This document shows, piece by piece, positions 22,302 to 34,299 of a stretch of 64,000 nucleotides of DNA. Made by a program: the position numbers and the translations under genes. How positions within the stretch are numbered: position 1 is the first letter of the stretch; the number at the start of each line of letters is the position of its first letter. The notes beneath the pieces were generated by a model that had not been told where the DNA came from, ran no database searches, and saw only the letters and a list, made by a program, of their open reading frames with translations. This DNA is from Micractinium sp. NFX-FRZ (lineage: Eukaryota; Chlorophyta; Trebouxiophyceae; Chlorellales; Chlorellaceae). The DNA is taken from contig JAPTJF010000243.1 in the NCBI GenBank assembly GCA_029339195.1, forward strand, positions 26,834-90,833, in the 5' to 3' direction.

Positions 22302-22795
22302 ACCTCAGAGTGACTCACAAGACAGCCATCCGAATCGTGAGAGAATGTCGCAAGATCACACCATAACTGAAGTTTTGAAGGCCCCGCCACACAAGAGCTG
22401 CTGGCGGCGGCCTGCTCCGGGCTGCTCACGTCATGGCTGGACGCACTGCTGCAGCTGCCTGTGGGGTGCTGAAATTGCCGCACTGTAACTACTGCATGTG
22501 AAACCGATGAACGAGGGGGGGGTGCCGAACGTGTAGTGCCCGCAGGACCCTGTCGTTGGGGGCCATCTTGGCGGGCAGCTGTTGCCTCGCACCGGCAGCT
22601 GCCGACCTGCATACCCAGAAGTATGAGTGTGCCTGCACTGCATACACATGAACTGTGCTTGGCATGCATATAGGCCTGCCAGCTTAGGTGCCTGGGCTCC
22701 CTATGTTCCGCCCGTGCCTGCCAGCTTGGCAGAACCCTGACGATGCGGGTACTGGCACTCCACCCGTTCACCCTCTTAGCAGACGCGCGTGCAGC
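22302..22795. other. Intergenic region after ArgJ
   Basis: Contains the TGTAA element at 22484-22488 and the 5' flank of the next gene. No coding sequence recognised. Confidence 0.6.
22484..22488 (+). terminator. TGTAA polyadenylation-like signal
   Basis: TGTAA 183 bases after the ArgJ stop codon, a typical distance for a green-algal 3' end. Confidence 0.5.
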
Positions 22796-23893
22796 ATGTC
22801 GGCATCACACCGAAGACGAGCTTCTGCCGGGAGCACGCCATCGGGACACCGGCTGCAGGCAAGACGGCGGTCGGAGGCGGCCCGGGTCGCATATGGCTTG
22901 GAAACCGCAAACAAAGATGATCACCGGGGTGCTGGACGGGGCGGCGCGCTCTTGCGCCGCGCAGGACCGTTGGCACCCGGTTGCCGCCAGTTTGAGGGCC
23001 GGGCTGCCGGTCGCCGCCGTACCGCCCCGAGCCAGCGCATCTCACACTGTCCCCTCGTTCCCCTCGCCATTTCCCGCCCATTTGGGCACGTGCAGGATGC
23101 GGACTTGTTGGACGAGGTGGAGCAGCGGGAGCTGATTGAGAGCCTGGAGCGGGCAGCGGGGCGGCAGGCGCACTACTCCAAAGCCCTGCTAGCTGCCCTG
23201 GGTGTGCTGCTGGCCGGCCTCTACCTCTTCTTTGCCGGCGCGCAGCTGCTGGCGCCCTGGCAGACGCCCCACCAGGCCCGCTTCAGCGGCCACCTGCGCC
23301 CGCACTCCATGGCGGCTGCTGAGCTGGCGGGTGCGGCCACAGCGCTGCTCGCCATGTGCAGCGTCCTCTCCTTCCCCGGCCACTCCTGGCGCAGGCTGCT
23401 GGCGGTGTCGGCGCTCCTGGCAGTGCTGCAGTCGTGCTTTTGGACGGTGGCCATCATCAGAGTAGCGCACGCCGAGCAGGCGCCCCTGGTGCGTGGTGCG
23501 GCGGCGGAGGCCCCTGCCTCGTGATATGCAGCGGCGCGGCAGCGGCGCGCCCCATGCGTGTGCAGCGCAGCTCTACAAGCGCCCAGGAGCACACGTGTGT
23601 GTGCAGTGCAGTCCCAGTCCAGCTCGTTACTGGGAGCGGCACCAGGGCATGCATGGCCGTTGATTGCGCCTGCTGTTTGCGTGCTCAACCCAAGCCCCGA
23701 CCTGCTGCTGCCCCGACCTGCTGCTGCCCTGGCCCCCGCTGCCATGCAGGGCGCGCTGTGGCGGCTGCTGTGGCTGCCCGTCGTGCCGCCCTCCTTTGTC
23801 CTCCTCATGACGCTTGCGTGCACCACACTCGACTCAACGGATTCAGGCCTGCGCCGGCTGCGGGCCTCTCAGTATGCCTACAAACGGGCGTGA
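22796..23893 (+). CDS. Four-helix membrane protein, unknown function
   Basis: Exons 22796-22858, 23096-23488 and 23750-23893 join in phase to 199 residues. The first donor is GC (22859). The N-terminal 21 residues are Ser/Arg-rich, then an acidic amphipathic segment DADLLDEVEQRELIESLERA. Hydrophobic segments are KALLAALGVLLAGLYLFFAG, AAELAGAATALLAMCSVL, LLAVSALLAVLQSCFWTVAI and, in the last exon, LLWLPVVPPSFVLLMTLAC. The tail is basic and ends YAYKRA. The last exon is supported because it adds a fourth membrane helix in phase after a clean acceptor; without splicing the frame ends at 23524. I do not recognise the family. A small integral membrane protein is all that can be said. Confidence 0.6.
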
Positions 23894-24508
23894 TGCAAGG
23901 CTATACCTGGTGCAGAGCGCTGACAGAAGCTGGGCTGCAGAACTGACCGAGTGACCCCAACCACGGCCCGACCAAGCCCCGTTTTCTTCCACCTCTTGAC
24001 CCTGCAAACTGCGCAGCTTTTTACACAGTTCGCTGCCTGGTGCATGTTCCTTTTGGATCAATCATCAATCAACTGTCACGGCAAGCACTGAGAGTCAGTG
24101 GCACAGGGTGACACAGGATTAGGGAGAGGGCGGTCGCGCTCAAGTCAGATGGGATGCAGGCATGAAAGGGGGCCAGGCGGGCAGCACTGGTATGTATACA
24201 AACGGAAGGTGCCTGGGGTGTACAGAGAGGGAGGGAGGGATGGCGGGAAAGGAGGGTATGGCATGTGCATACAGGGGTGTGGGATGGTACATTGAGGCGG
24301 GGGGTGGCACATGGAATCAAGCTGGCATGGGCATGCCGTCGTCGCGTCCTGCCTGTCGGTTTGCACCAAAAGCGCCTTCATCAACCGGTCGAGTCTGCTG
24401 CTGATACACTTGTACAGTCTGCCTGTGGCGGTACATTGGCTTCTGCCTGGGCAGCCGCCTGCCTGGCGCCTGGCGGGCGCGCTGTGCCTGGGCCAGCTGG
24501 TGGGACCC
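23894..24508. other. Convergent 3' flanks of the membrane-protein gene and PAH
   Basis: No coding signal. A TTACA (TGTAA on the minus strand) near 24013 could end the PAH transcript about 490 bases past its stop; this is weak. Confidence 0.5.
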
Positions 24509-27500
24509 TCACAGCTGCAGGTCCACCGCCGCCCGCACGTCGTCGGGCACGTTTTGCTGCAGCGTGCGGCAGTATGCCTTGAGCTGGGCCGCCCCCTCCT
24601 CAAACGAGTCCACAAAGAAGTACTGCGGCTGGTAGCCGTCCTGCGGGATGGGCAGCGGGCATAAGCAGCAATCCACACGTCAGCGCCACCAAGAGAGGGT
24701 TGTCGAAGCAGCGCCGCAGCGTGGGCCATACCCCAGCGCACCTGCAGCCCTTTGATCCCAAATTTTTCATGGTGTGTTACCCACAGTGGCAGCGTCAGTC
24801 ACAGTGTCGGAACACCGCACCTTGTAGCTCATCTTGGGCAGGGGCTGGAAGACGTCCAGAGGGGTGAGGGCCGCCGCCCCCGAGGCCATGTGCTGCAGCT
24901 CGCCGTAGGACGACAGGATGCCGGCGCCAAAGGCCTTGGCCTCGCCGCCCTCGCGCACCACGCCAAACTCAACGGTGTACCTGCAGGGGTGAGGAGGGGT
25001 TGGAAGGGAGGGTGATGTGCACAGCAGCGAGGGCAGGGGGTGGGCAGCAGGCAGGCAGGCGAGCAGAGCATGGGGCAGGCAGAAAGACTTTGTGGGAGGC
25101 GGGCGATGCGGCACGGCCACGCAGTGATGGCCGCGTGGGCAAAGGCAATGGAGCTTGCCGGCCCCAGCCACACTCCTGCACAGGATGCGTACCAGTAGAG
25201 CTTGACCAGGTGCTTCAGCTGCTTCTCGTCGGCCCCCAGGCTGCAGAGGGAGGAGAGGAACGTTGGGCGGGCGGGGGGAGAAGCTCACGCTACACAGCCT
25301 GTGCGGCCACTGGCCCTGCATGCTGACCACATGACAGTGCACGGCCTGCTTCCGCTGGTCCATCGCTTTCCATCCTGCTTGTCCCGCCCCCCTGTCCTCC
25401 AACATGGGTGTAGCCTCCCCATGGCGCATGGCCTCTTCTGTGCTGCGACCCCTGCCACCTCGTCCCCGAACACCCTCACCTGGCCACCCCAATGGTGTGC
25501 ACTAGGTCTGCAAATGCTGGATCCGCCAGCATGGGCACGTGGCCTGCGCGTTGGGTGGTAGCAGGCGGGGGAGATGAGTACAGTCAGCGAGATGTACCTC
25601 CACACTTGCCACGGCGTTGGTGCGTGCGCAGCTGAGGGCTGCCATTGTCTGACACTACGTGCCGCCCGCATGTCTGACACATGTGCCGCGCGCATGTCGC
25701 AGGGCACAAGCCACACATGGGAGGGGGTGCTGCCCAGCAAAGGCGCCGCCCCACCCATTGCTACCCCAGCAAGGCCCATTCCGCCACCTTGTTGCCCTGC
25801 AAAGAACCGCCTCGCCCAAGTGCTGCCCACCCAGGCGCGCGCGCCCCCCTTCTCACCGATGACCTCGTGCACCACGTCAGGCTCCGGCTGCGACGAGGGT
25901 GCAGGGCAGGTGGGAGAGTTGCCATGGGTGGGACAGCACAGGCAGAGCCCAGCATGGGCACAGCTTGGCGCAGCAGGCTTTTCTCACAACTGTGCGTGTC
26001 ACCAGCCCGCGCTCCGGCGCAAGCAGCGCCAACAGCGGCAGCGCACGCAGGCGGCGCACCGTGTACATTGGCTTGCTGGCGTGGCGCATGTACTGGGTGG
26101 AGTGGAAGTGCTTGAAGGCGAGGCCGTTCAGAAAGTCACGGGGGTGCAGCTGTGGGGCGAGGCCCAGGGAGGGGCAGCAGGGAAGAGGGTGGGGCGGGGG
26201 TGAGCGTCCAAGGACAGAGGACGACTGCAGCTGCTCCCCACCTGCACTGCCATTGTGGCCAGGTCTGGCCTGAAGTCTCAACACCGATTGCCCAGCAGGC
26301 GGCAGCGGACACTCCCGCGCTCCCTCTTCCGCTTCCCTGCCCCCCTCACCAGGCCCGCTACTGGGCGGATGGTGAAACCTGTGGTGCTCTGCAGCACGCG
26401 GGACAGGTCCTCCAGCTGCGGCACCTCGTCCCGCCGCAGCCCAAAGAGCGGCCAGCAGCGCAGGAACTGCAGGCGGGCAGGCGGTGGGCGGGAGCGGTCC
26501 AGGGGCGCATGCATGGGCGGGGGCACCAATGGAGGCGGAGGGCAGGCAGGGGGCTGTGCCAGGTGGCAGGCAGGCCGCCAGCTACGTGAGCTGCGGCCTG
26601 CTGGGAGCAGCCCCCGGCCGCTTCTTTGGCCTGTCAGCGTGCCCTCTTCGCGCCCACCCCCTTGCAGCCGTGCTGCAAGAGCAGGCCTCCAGTCTGGCCC
26701 AGCCCTGTGCCCCCCCCCTTCCAATGCCCTGTGATGCGCCCCAGGCGCCTACCACAGCACAACACAACACACGCAGCCCCCGCCTGCGGCCCCAGCAGCA
26801 CAGCGCACACAGCGCACCTCCTTGCAGGCGTGCTGCGGGAACAGGCCCTCCAGCTGATCCAACACCGTGCCCCACACAGCCACCTCCTCGGGCCGGTACT
26901 CAATGCACGGCACCGGCTCCCCTCTGCGGGCAGGCAGGCAGACAGGCAGGCAGGCAGGCGTTGAGTTGCGTTGCAACCTAGGCAACCTGACAGAGTGCGC
27001 TGCAGCTGGAGTGGACACAGGGCAGGCGGCGGCCCTGCATTAATCCTAGCACAGCAGGCTGAGAGCGCCCGCCGCCCAGCAGCGCTCACATGCGGTGCTG
27101 CCGCGCCAGATTGCAAATGTCCACGCGGCGCTGCTTGTAGGCGGCATCGTGGAATCCGGGGTGGTCCTGCAGGCACTCAGAAGAAGGAGCGAAGGACAGC
27201 CCAGGAGCATGGGTGGGATGCCAGCAGCACGCACGCGGCAGCTCCGTGCTGCGGCGGGGCGGTGGGGCGGCGGGCGGACCGGGTGAGGTGGGCAGCCCCG
27301 AGGCCTGTGACCAAACACTTGCCTCCGAGAGATTTGAGGAGAAGCCCAGCACCGCGCCGTTGTCCACCTCCTGGATGCTGCGAGGCACCCTGGGAGCGGC
27401 AGACGCCGCTGCCGCAGGCGTCGCTGCCAGGGCTGGTGCGAGCGCTGGCGCCGAGGGCGCCGCTGCCGCCACCCCACGCTGCCCAGCGGGAGGCCGTGTG

Positions 27501-27658
27501 GGCCCTGCAGGACAAGCGGCAGGTACCTGAGACCGTGTGATCACGCTTGCTGGAGGCCAGTGACGCGGCCGCCTGTTGGGCCGTTTGAGTGTGCCACCGC
27601 CGTGTGGCCCCGCTTCCGCACCTGTTGCGACGCACGAGACCTTCCAGGCACGCATCAT
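24509..27658 (-). CDS. PAH: Phenylalanine 4-hydroxylase (aromatic amino acid hydroxylase, algal type)
   Basis: Non-heme-iron enzyme converting Phe to Tyr with a reduced pterin or folate. Ten exons in phase on the minus strand: 27658-27323, 27166-27090, 26923-26818, 26466-26350, 26149-26060, 25887-25857, 25543-25480, 25240-25193, 24980-24821 and 24640-24509, giving 386 residues. The core has [46 protein letters not shown], the iron-binding [16 protein letters not shown] (two His) and [12 protein letters not shown] (third ligand Glu), then [14 protein letters not shown] and [12 protein letters not shown]. There is no N-terminal ACT domain. The Ala/Pro/Arg-rich first ~80 residues could be a plastid transit peptide, as known for algal and moss PAH. 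Intron 1 starts with GC. The start at 27658 is the first of two adjacent ATGs. Confidence 0.93.
25647..25697 (-). repeat. 24-bp tandem repeat in PAH intron 6
   Basis: TGTCTGACAC followed by GTGCCGC-CGCA occurs at 25647 and 25671 with a partial third unit. Confidence 0.75.
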
Positions 27659-28885
27659 GCCTCTGGAATGGCCGGTCGCGACTGACGGAGACCTGCTTGG
27701 GGGTCTGCGGCGCGCGCAAGAAACGAAGACCTCACCGACGGCTCAGAGCAGTGAAGGACGTCAGACTGATGAAGTTGTAACCATTCAAGAACGGCTGTGC
27801 AGTGTCGGAGGCCCTGAAAGACCTTCTTGGGTGCCCGGCCGCTGCCCAGTCAGCCCCAGTCAGCGCGGCGCAAAGCAGCGCTCGCACGTGTGTCTGTCAA
27901 GCTGCTACTCTCGCATGATCAAAGATATGGCTGCTTCTCAGTCTACAATAAACGATACCTGTAACAATACCAGTGCAGATCTTGTTGGGAGCACAGCACC
28001 AGGTGGCAGAACTGCTGCCGGCAGCGGGGGAGGCGAACAGGCAGCGAGCCAGTGATACTGCTGAGCTTGCTAGGCCTGCCTGTAGCTAAGGGATCAAAGC
28101 CTTGCACTTTGGCTCTCTTCTGCTGCTGCCTTCCCAGGTCCTTGTGTGGCAATCAAGGCTGCTCGCCATGCGGCCGCCCCTGGGTTCCTCTCCAGTCTAC
28201 CAGAGAGCGCCACTGGTAGGAAGAGCACGGCTTTGCCTGGCGTTCTGCGTAACACGCCGGCCGACCTCCGTCATGCTAGTAGGTTACACGACTGCCACGC
28301 AGAGGCAGGAGGCTGCTCAGAGTAGATAAAAGACAAGAACCGGAACTGATTCCCCCCAGTAGTCAAAATCACCGCCACCTGCAGCTGCCGCCAAGGAACG
28401 CCCCTTGATGGAACACTTGATGGGTGGTATTCGTGGGATGGGCGGGGCGGGGGGCTGGCTGGGATGAAGAGTGGGATGGGTGGGATGGGTGGGTAGGACG
28501 GGGCGAGGCGGCTGGCCGGCCCAAATGGGACCGGACTCGGGAGGACAGGAGGTCTGAGTGGGACCTGGGATGGGGGTAGGGCCTCCCGATCCGATCCCCA
28601 GATGGGGGCAAAGCACGAGAGTTTCAAAACACAGCAGGAGGTCGGGATTCAAACGCAGGAGAGGGGCTTGAGAGGAAGACAAAAGTGCCACGCAAGTGGG
28701 GTCAGCGCCAGAAAATCAACGCAGCACAAGATTGCCCGGATGCTGGCTGGCCAAAACTGATGCTGTGCACGCCATGGTTGAGGCAGGTGGGTACTCAGTT
28801 CGAGTCTCAGTTCGGCCACCCTTTCCAGAGTGCCGACTGTCACGCTGTGCATCCACAGTGCCGCTGCGCCTGCTGTTGCCACTGC
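27659..28885. other. 1.2-kb intergenic region, no gene recognised
   Basis: 5' flank of PAH and 3' flank of the next minus-strand gene. It contains a GGGATGGGTGGG-type short tandem near 28466-28497. No open frame with a credible protein was found. Confidence 0.5.
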
Positions 28886-29995
28886 TCAAGCGGAGCCGTT
28901 GTCCGCCATGCCGCGCCAGAGGCAGAGGGCGCCAAAGGCAGCCTGCGCCGCAGCGCTGGCGTACCCAATATCCTGCTTGTGCACCCCTGCCTGCGAGCGG
29001 CCGCACAGGGAGTGTGGAAAGCGTTGGCACACCAGTAATGTGGCAGCTGGTGCAGCTGGTGCGGCAGGAGGAGCAGCACCGCCCGCCAGCGTGCTTTGCT
29101 CTGATGCAGATGCAACCCAAGTGGCACACATGGTAGCAGCATGGCCGGACCAACTGTGCTCTTGCCTGGGCATTGTACGCATTCATAGCAGCGCACGCCA
29201 CCCAGCTCACGCCCGCCACCTTGAGCCCGGTCTTGATCGCCGCCTGCGGGGCGGGGAGGGAGCCAGCAGGGCGCATGGCTTTTGGTCATACTACTGCAGG
29301 GCAGTCGCCGTGGTCTGGTCGTGGTGGGAACCAGCTGCTGCTGCATTACGCATGACAGTGCACCCCTGCCTCCTCGCACCCCCTCCCCACACACTCGCTC
29401 GTACCAAATGGTGTGATCTGAAGCCCACCCCGTACTGCAGATAAGGGACTCCGCGGGCCCCCTCCTGAACCAACCGCACCTTGTTGACATCGTCGTTGGC
29501 AGAGATTGCCAGCTGGTTGGAGCCGTGACTGGCGATTGCGAGGCCAAACCAGCGAGAGGTGGGAGCGGAGAACACCTGGGTCTGCAAGAGGGGAGGGTCG
29601 GGGTAGTTGGGAAGATGGGTGGATGCCCCCGCAGGGAGTCGACAGCAGGGGTGGGGGGGCTGCCGAGTGGCCGGGAGGAGCACAGGTAGGGGACTGCTGA
29701 CTACTCGTCAGCCGGCCAGGGGCTCTCGTTCAATGTGGTGGACAGTTCCATCATTCCAGGCGGCACTGTTTGAAGTTCCAAGGACTTCAAACACTGCCAG
29801 CAGCAAACGTGAGGTCACCATGCCCTGCTGCTCGGGCCACCCAAAGTAGGGGGCCATCGCCCCTGTTCCGCCGCTTACCGGCTCAAGGTAGACGTCGTGC
29901 AGCTTGCGGGGTGCACCGATGCCGGCCAGCCCATAGGCGGTGCACGCTGCACCACTGACCAGCAGGAGCTGGCGGTCGTCAATCTCGAACTTCAT
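28886..29995 (-). CDS. Small multi-helix membrane protein, unknown function
   Basis: Exons 29995-29879, 29581-29480, 29243-29166 and 28972-28886 join in phase to 127 residues; the third intron starts with GC (29165). Four moderately hydrophobic segments are visible: LLLVSGAACTAYGLAGIG, RWFGLAIASHGSNQLAI, LKVAGVSWVACAAMNAY and YASAAAQAAFGALCLW. The N-terminus MKFEIDDRQ is short and not a clear signal. The regular four-exon structure with one helix per exon argues for a real gene. The layout is like small DoxX-type membrane proteins, but no diagnostic motif supports that name. Confidence 0.6.
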
Positions 29996-30549
29996 TGCTG
30001 GCTGGTCTGCGGGTTTCTGTGCAGGGGGCGAAACGATGAGCAGAGAGAAAGCCACCCTCTCCGATAGCTCCGATACCGCCCCGTCAGCGACAGACGCTAC
30101 TCAGCCCCTTTCTGTGAGAGCTCTGTCGCAGCGCTCGAGTGTGATCTCTGTGCAGACTTGCACTCTTGTTGGACGCAAGCCAGGGGGTGCTGCGGCGCGG
30201 CGGAGATCATCCCCGCCGTTTTTCACGGTTTTTTCGCCCGGTTGCGCCGCTGATAGAGTCGCTGTAAGTCATCAAAGCTTCTGAAATTCCCAACACGGGC
30301 ACACGGGCGCCAGCCGCCTCCTCGTGTACCTCGCTCACCGCCTTTGGCAGCTGCCGACCCTGTGAGGCCAGGAATGTATGTGCGGGCAACCGCGGTGACA
30401 GCAGGACAGCGGTAGCGCCTGGCTGCCGCCGCCGCCGCCGCCGCTGCCGCCTGCCGCTGCCCAGCACCCACAACTCCCACTCCTGCCGGGCTGCATCTGC
30501 AGGGAAGGCAGCTGTCAGGTCGCCAGGAAGTCACGTAGCGCAGCCCGCC
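29996..30549. promoter_or_regulatory. 554-bp divergent promoter region (small membrane protein / BUD13)
   Basis: Lies between two head-to-head start codons. No clear core-promoter element identified. Confidence 0.5.
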
Positions 30550-33500
30550 ATGTCGATGTTCAAGGGGCTGTCCACGCTGCGCGCCGCGGAGCAGAAGAAG
30601 GCGCCAGTGTCAGAGAAGAGCAAGGCACTGCAGGCCTACCTGGCGGCTCAGTACGGCGGCGGTGGCGGCGACGCGGGTGCTGAGGGAGAAAAGAAAAAGA
30701 AAAAGAAGAAAAAGCGGTCAGATGCAGGGGGCCCGGGCCTGAAGATTCTGGACCAAGATGTGAGCGGGTTTGTGGCGCCGGCGGCTGGCGCCGCGGGCAA
30801 GCGCGCGCCTCCACTGGGGCGGCCCGGCCCGCAGCTGCACGATGACGGCGATGACGATGAGGAGGAGGACGAGGGTGAGTGCTGGAAGTGCTTTGCTGCT
30901 GGGCCATGCTGTGCGCGTTGGGTTGTGGCTGGGGCCTCCCTGTTTGCTGCACCAAGTCTGCCTGCCTGCTACGTCACCGCTTGCCTCCTCATGTGGTGGC
31001 GCCTCCCTGGCCACATCTTCCTCAGACCAGCCTATGGTGGGTATGCATGGCCATGAAATACTCTCATTCTTGCAAGCTTACAAGTGTCGGATCATCCCGC
31101 CCCTTACTGCAGACCAGCCTGTGGTGGTGAATGCGGAAGAGGGGGAGCGGCTCAAGCGGCAGGCAGAGCGGGAGAAGGAGTTCTACCAAAAGGGGGACGA
31201 TGGCAGCGGCTGGGCGGCAGCAGAGGCGGGCAATGGCGCGGGTGGACGACGGCAGCGGCACGACAGCCCCGACGCCTCCCCGCCCCGCCGGCAGCGTCAC
31301 GACAGCCCCGATGCTTCCCCGCCCCGTCGGCAGCGGCACGACAGCCCTGATGCCTCGCCGCCCCGTCGGCAACGGCATGACAGCCCAGACGCTTCGCCAC
31401 CCCGCAGGCGGGCAGCAGCAGCGGCAGACGCTTCGCCACCCCGGCGGCAGCGCCACGACAGCCCAGACGCCTCGCCACCCCGACGGCGGGCAGCAGCAGC
31501 AGACGCCTCGCCGCCGCGCAGGGGCCGGCATGCCAGCCCCGATGCTTCGCCACCCGGCAGGCGGGCAGCAGCAGCAGCAGCAGATGCCTCACCTCCCAGG
31601 CGGCAGCGGCACGACAGCCCGGATGCCTCGCCTCCCCGGAGGCAGCGGCATGACAGCCCAGATGCCTCGCCACCCCGCAGGCGGCAGGCCTCACCCGATG
31701 CCTCGCCCCCACGCCGGCGGGCTGGCAGCCCTGACGCCTCCCCACCGCGGCGGCGGCAGCAGCAGGGCGCTGCCGATGCAGCAGGCGACGCCTCGCCGCC
31801 CCGCAAGCGGCGGGGCGATGAGGGGGAGGGGCAGGAGGAGGAGGGGGCGGAGGCCAAGAGGCGGAAGATGATGTCAGACGGCACCGTGGCCGGCATGGTG
31901 TCAGGTGGGTGCCGGGTGGGTATGTGGGTGACAGGTCTTTTGAGTTAAGGTGCCGCCATGGGGTCTGAAGGGCGTGTCGATGTTGGTTATTGTCCTACCA
32001 AAGTTGCCTCCCACACTGGCAAAGCATTCACAAGTGCTGGGCATTTTCACAGAGTTGGCAGCTGTCCCGTGTCTTCTACCTGCTGCTTGGTGCCCGGCTG
32101 CCGCCTGTTACCCTTCTCAGCACCCATGCATCCAACCCTGGCATCCCTCCCTCCTGCTTGCCAACCATCCAGCAATGCGCAACCTCCCGGTGCCCATTGT
32201 GCAATTCTTCTTCCCCAGGAAGCTCCCGATGTACCGCACAAGCTCTCATGTACCTCCATTCTTGCCTGGCACCCGCAGGGCGTGAGCTGGCGGCTGAGAT
32301 GGCTGCTCAACAGAATAGCCTTCGTACATAGACCTTATCCTACCATTGCTTCTCTTGTTGTGGCACTTGCAGGGCGCGAGCTGGCGGCCGAGATGGCTGC
32401 CAAGCGGGAGCGCGAGCGGCAGCGGTTTGCAGACCTGGGAGAGGGCGTCACGGGGCGGGGCGCGCAGACGGTGGGTGGGTTTGGGGTGTGTAGTTTTCGG
32501 GTTCCATAGTGCAAGCTGCTTGCTTGGGCGGCTGTGTGCCCGCCCGCTGTGCCGCCGTATCGCTGTCTGCCAGCTGGCGCGCTGCTGCTCAGCCGCATCT
32601 CCACCCGTGGGCTCCTGCCATCCGCCCGCCATCCCCTCCTCATCCTCTCACCACCCTATGCTCACCTCCAATTGCTTTGGAACAGCCAGGCCCGGCAGGC
32701 CGCCACTCTTTTCATCGGCTCACCCCAGCCCACCTGTCTGCCACTGACCCTTAAACCATGCATCTCTTCCCGAGATTCTTACAGACTGCGAGGGGCGGGG
32801 AGCGAGCAAGGAGGTGTTCCTTAAGCGCCTCTCCTCCTGGGCCCTTGCCAACCCACCTCTGGCGCCCCCTTGCCTCTGTGCCTCTCCCTCTCCTCAGGTG
32901 TTCCGAGACAAGGAGGGGCGGCGCGTCAGCAAGGAGGAGTTTGCGGAGCAGCAGGCTGCCGCCAAGAAGAAGGCCCAGTATGAGAGCGAGCAGCAGCTGG
33001 AGTGGGGGGGCGGCCTAAAGCAGCGGGTGGACGCGCAGGAGCGGGCGGCGGCCATGGCGGCGGAGGCCGCCAAGCCCTTTGCACGCAGCGCGGATGATCC
33101 AGAGCTGGATGCCATGCACCGGCGGCGCTCCCGCTGGGGGGACCCAATGGTGGGTGGGGGCGGGGCGGGGTGCGTGGTGTTGTGGTGTTGGGGCCGAGGA
33201 TGGGGGTTGGAGAGCTGGCGTGGGCTTTGTGGTTGAAGGGCATTCAGTGACGGGCGCGGCTGTTCGCCTGCATGCTGCGGCCTGCCCAGCTCAGGGAACG
33301 CCTGCTGCCCAGCTGCTGCAGGCGTGGTCAGGTGGGCCCCTGGCAGCTCTGCCCTCACCCGCCCTTGCCCCCTACCCCCTGGGCCCTCCCACACTTGCAA
33401 AGCTATGCACCCTCAACCTGGCTTGTGTTTCTTCCTTTTTCTTTCAGGCGGGCCTGGTGAAGGCAAAGGAGCCGGAGCTGCCTGCGCCCTCCTCCCTGGT

Positions 33501-34033
33501 GGAGCGCCACGCGGGCAAGCTCAAGAAGTCGGGCTTCATCATACCCACGGTGGGCGCCCGCTCCCTGCATACTTTTGTTTGTATGGTGGCTATACCATAT
33601 GTGCGTCTATCTGTCATGCCTGATGCCTGGACATATGGTTCGTGGAAGCTCAAGAGGTCGGGAAATGGGGTGGTGGGCATGTTGAATGGGCAGGGAGGGC
33701 AGGGGGGAGAAGGTGGGCGGGCAGGTGGTGCCGTTGAGGCGTGTGTTTGCCTCCAAAGGGTGCTGTTCTTCTGCACTGCAGCCCTCCCCTCACGCGTGCT
33801 CCGCCCCCGGTCTCTGGGTCTCCCCCGCCCCGCTCGCCCCGCAGGAGGTGCCCAAGCACAGCTGGCTGCGGCGTGGCGTGGGCCCACCGCCCAACCGGTA
33901 CGGGATCAAGCCGGGGCGGCACTGGGACGGGGTGGACCGCGGCAACGGCTTCGAGCGGGACATGTTCAAGCGGCAGAACGAGCTGAAGCGGAAGGCGCAG
34001 GAGGCGTACATGTGGGCGCAGGAGGACATGTGA
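30550..34033 (+). CDS. BUD13: BUD13 homologue, RES-complex pre-mRNA splicing factor
   Basis: Component of the spliceosomal retention-and-splicing (RES) complex with Snu17 and Pml1. Six exons (30550-30874, 31113-31904, 32373-32470, 32898-33149, 33448-33549, 33845-34033) encode 585 residues. N-terminal start [15 protein letters not shown] and a basic poly-Lys block lead to an acidic stretch. A repeat domain has 14 DASPP units ([13 protein letters not shown] and variants), the hallmark of metazoan and plant BUD13. The conserved C-terminal domain runs from [12 protein letters not shown] through [14 protein letters not shown] to [19 protein letters not shown] and ends MWAQEDM. Two exon starts are duplicated in the preceding introns. 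It is divergent from the small membrane-protein gene and convergent with MUS81. Confidence 0.93.
31023..31134 (+). repeat. Exon-start duplication before BUD13 exon 2
   Basis: CAGACCAGCCT(g/a)TGGTGG occurs at 31023 in the intron and at 31110 at the true acceptor, 87 bp apart. Confidence 0.75.
31257..31800 (+). repeat. 39-bp coding tandem repeats ([13 protein letters not shown]) in BUD13
   Basis: Fourteen DASPP units in frame with variable basic or poly-Ala spacers. These encode the Ser/Arg-rich repeats of BUD13 and are not a CRISPR array. Confidence 0.95.
32275..32400 (+). repeat. Acceptor plus exon-start duplication before BUD13 exon 3
   Basis: GCAGGGCG(t/c)GAGCTGGCGG(c/t) followed by GAGATGGCTGC occurs at 32275-32309 and at the true exon at 32369-32400, with two mismatches in 32 bases. 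The copy keeps the AG acceptor but runs into a TAG soon after. Confidence 0.9.
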
Positions 34034-34151
34034 GGGCAGTGAAGCGTGCGCTGGGCTGGCGCACCGACCAAAGGCTGCGATGCAGCCACAGCTACCACCG
34101 CTTTGTTGCTTTGCCTCTGCGTGCTCATTGCATCTCTGGCGCTTGCTGATG

Positions 34152-34156
34152 TGTAA
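34152..34156 (+). terminator. TGTAA polyadenylation-like signal for BUD13
   Basis: 119 bases after the BUD13 stop codon. Confidence 0.55.
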
Positions 34157-34206
34157 CCAATGGCGTCCCTCCCCAATGGCTCCTTGTTGGAGCGCATGCT
34201 TTCTAG

Positions 34207-34211
34207 TTACA
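34207..34211 (-). terminator. TGTAA polyadenylation-like signal for MUS81
   Basis: TTACA on the plus strand, about 90 bases beyond the MUS81 stop codon. Confidence 0.55.
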
Positions 34212-34299
34212 CCACCGCCCTCATTTAGAATGCATCTGTGACAGTGAGTGGGCTCAAGAGAGGGGTGCTTGAGTCGGGTCAGCTCAACTGAAGCTAAGC

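Larger units (their letters stand above)
34034..34299. other. 266-bp tail-to-tail intergenic region (BUD13 / MUS81)
   Basis: Holds a TGTAA on each strand (34152-34156 plus, 34207-34211 minus) about 50 bp apart, so the two transcripts probably end close to or just past each other. Confidence 0.6.

Noticed and set aside
31257..31800. Regular repeats resembling a CRISPR array
   Set aside because: Units are contiguous coding repeats without unique spacers, in a eukaryotic gene.
31131..31896. Long open frames on both strands over the BUD13 repeats
   Set aside because: They are shadows of the 39-bp coding repeat; only the frame giving [13 protein letters not shown] joins the conserved BUD13 ends.
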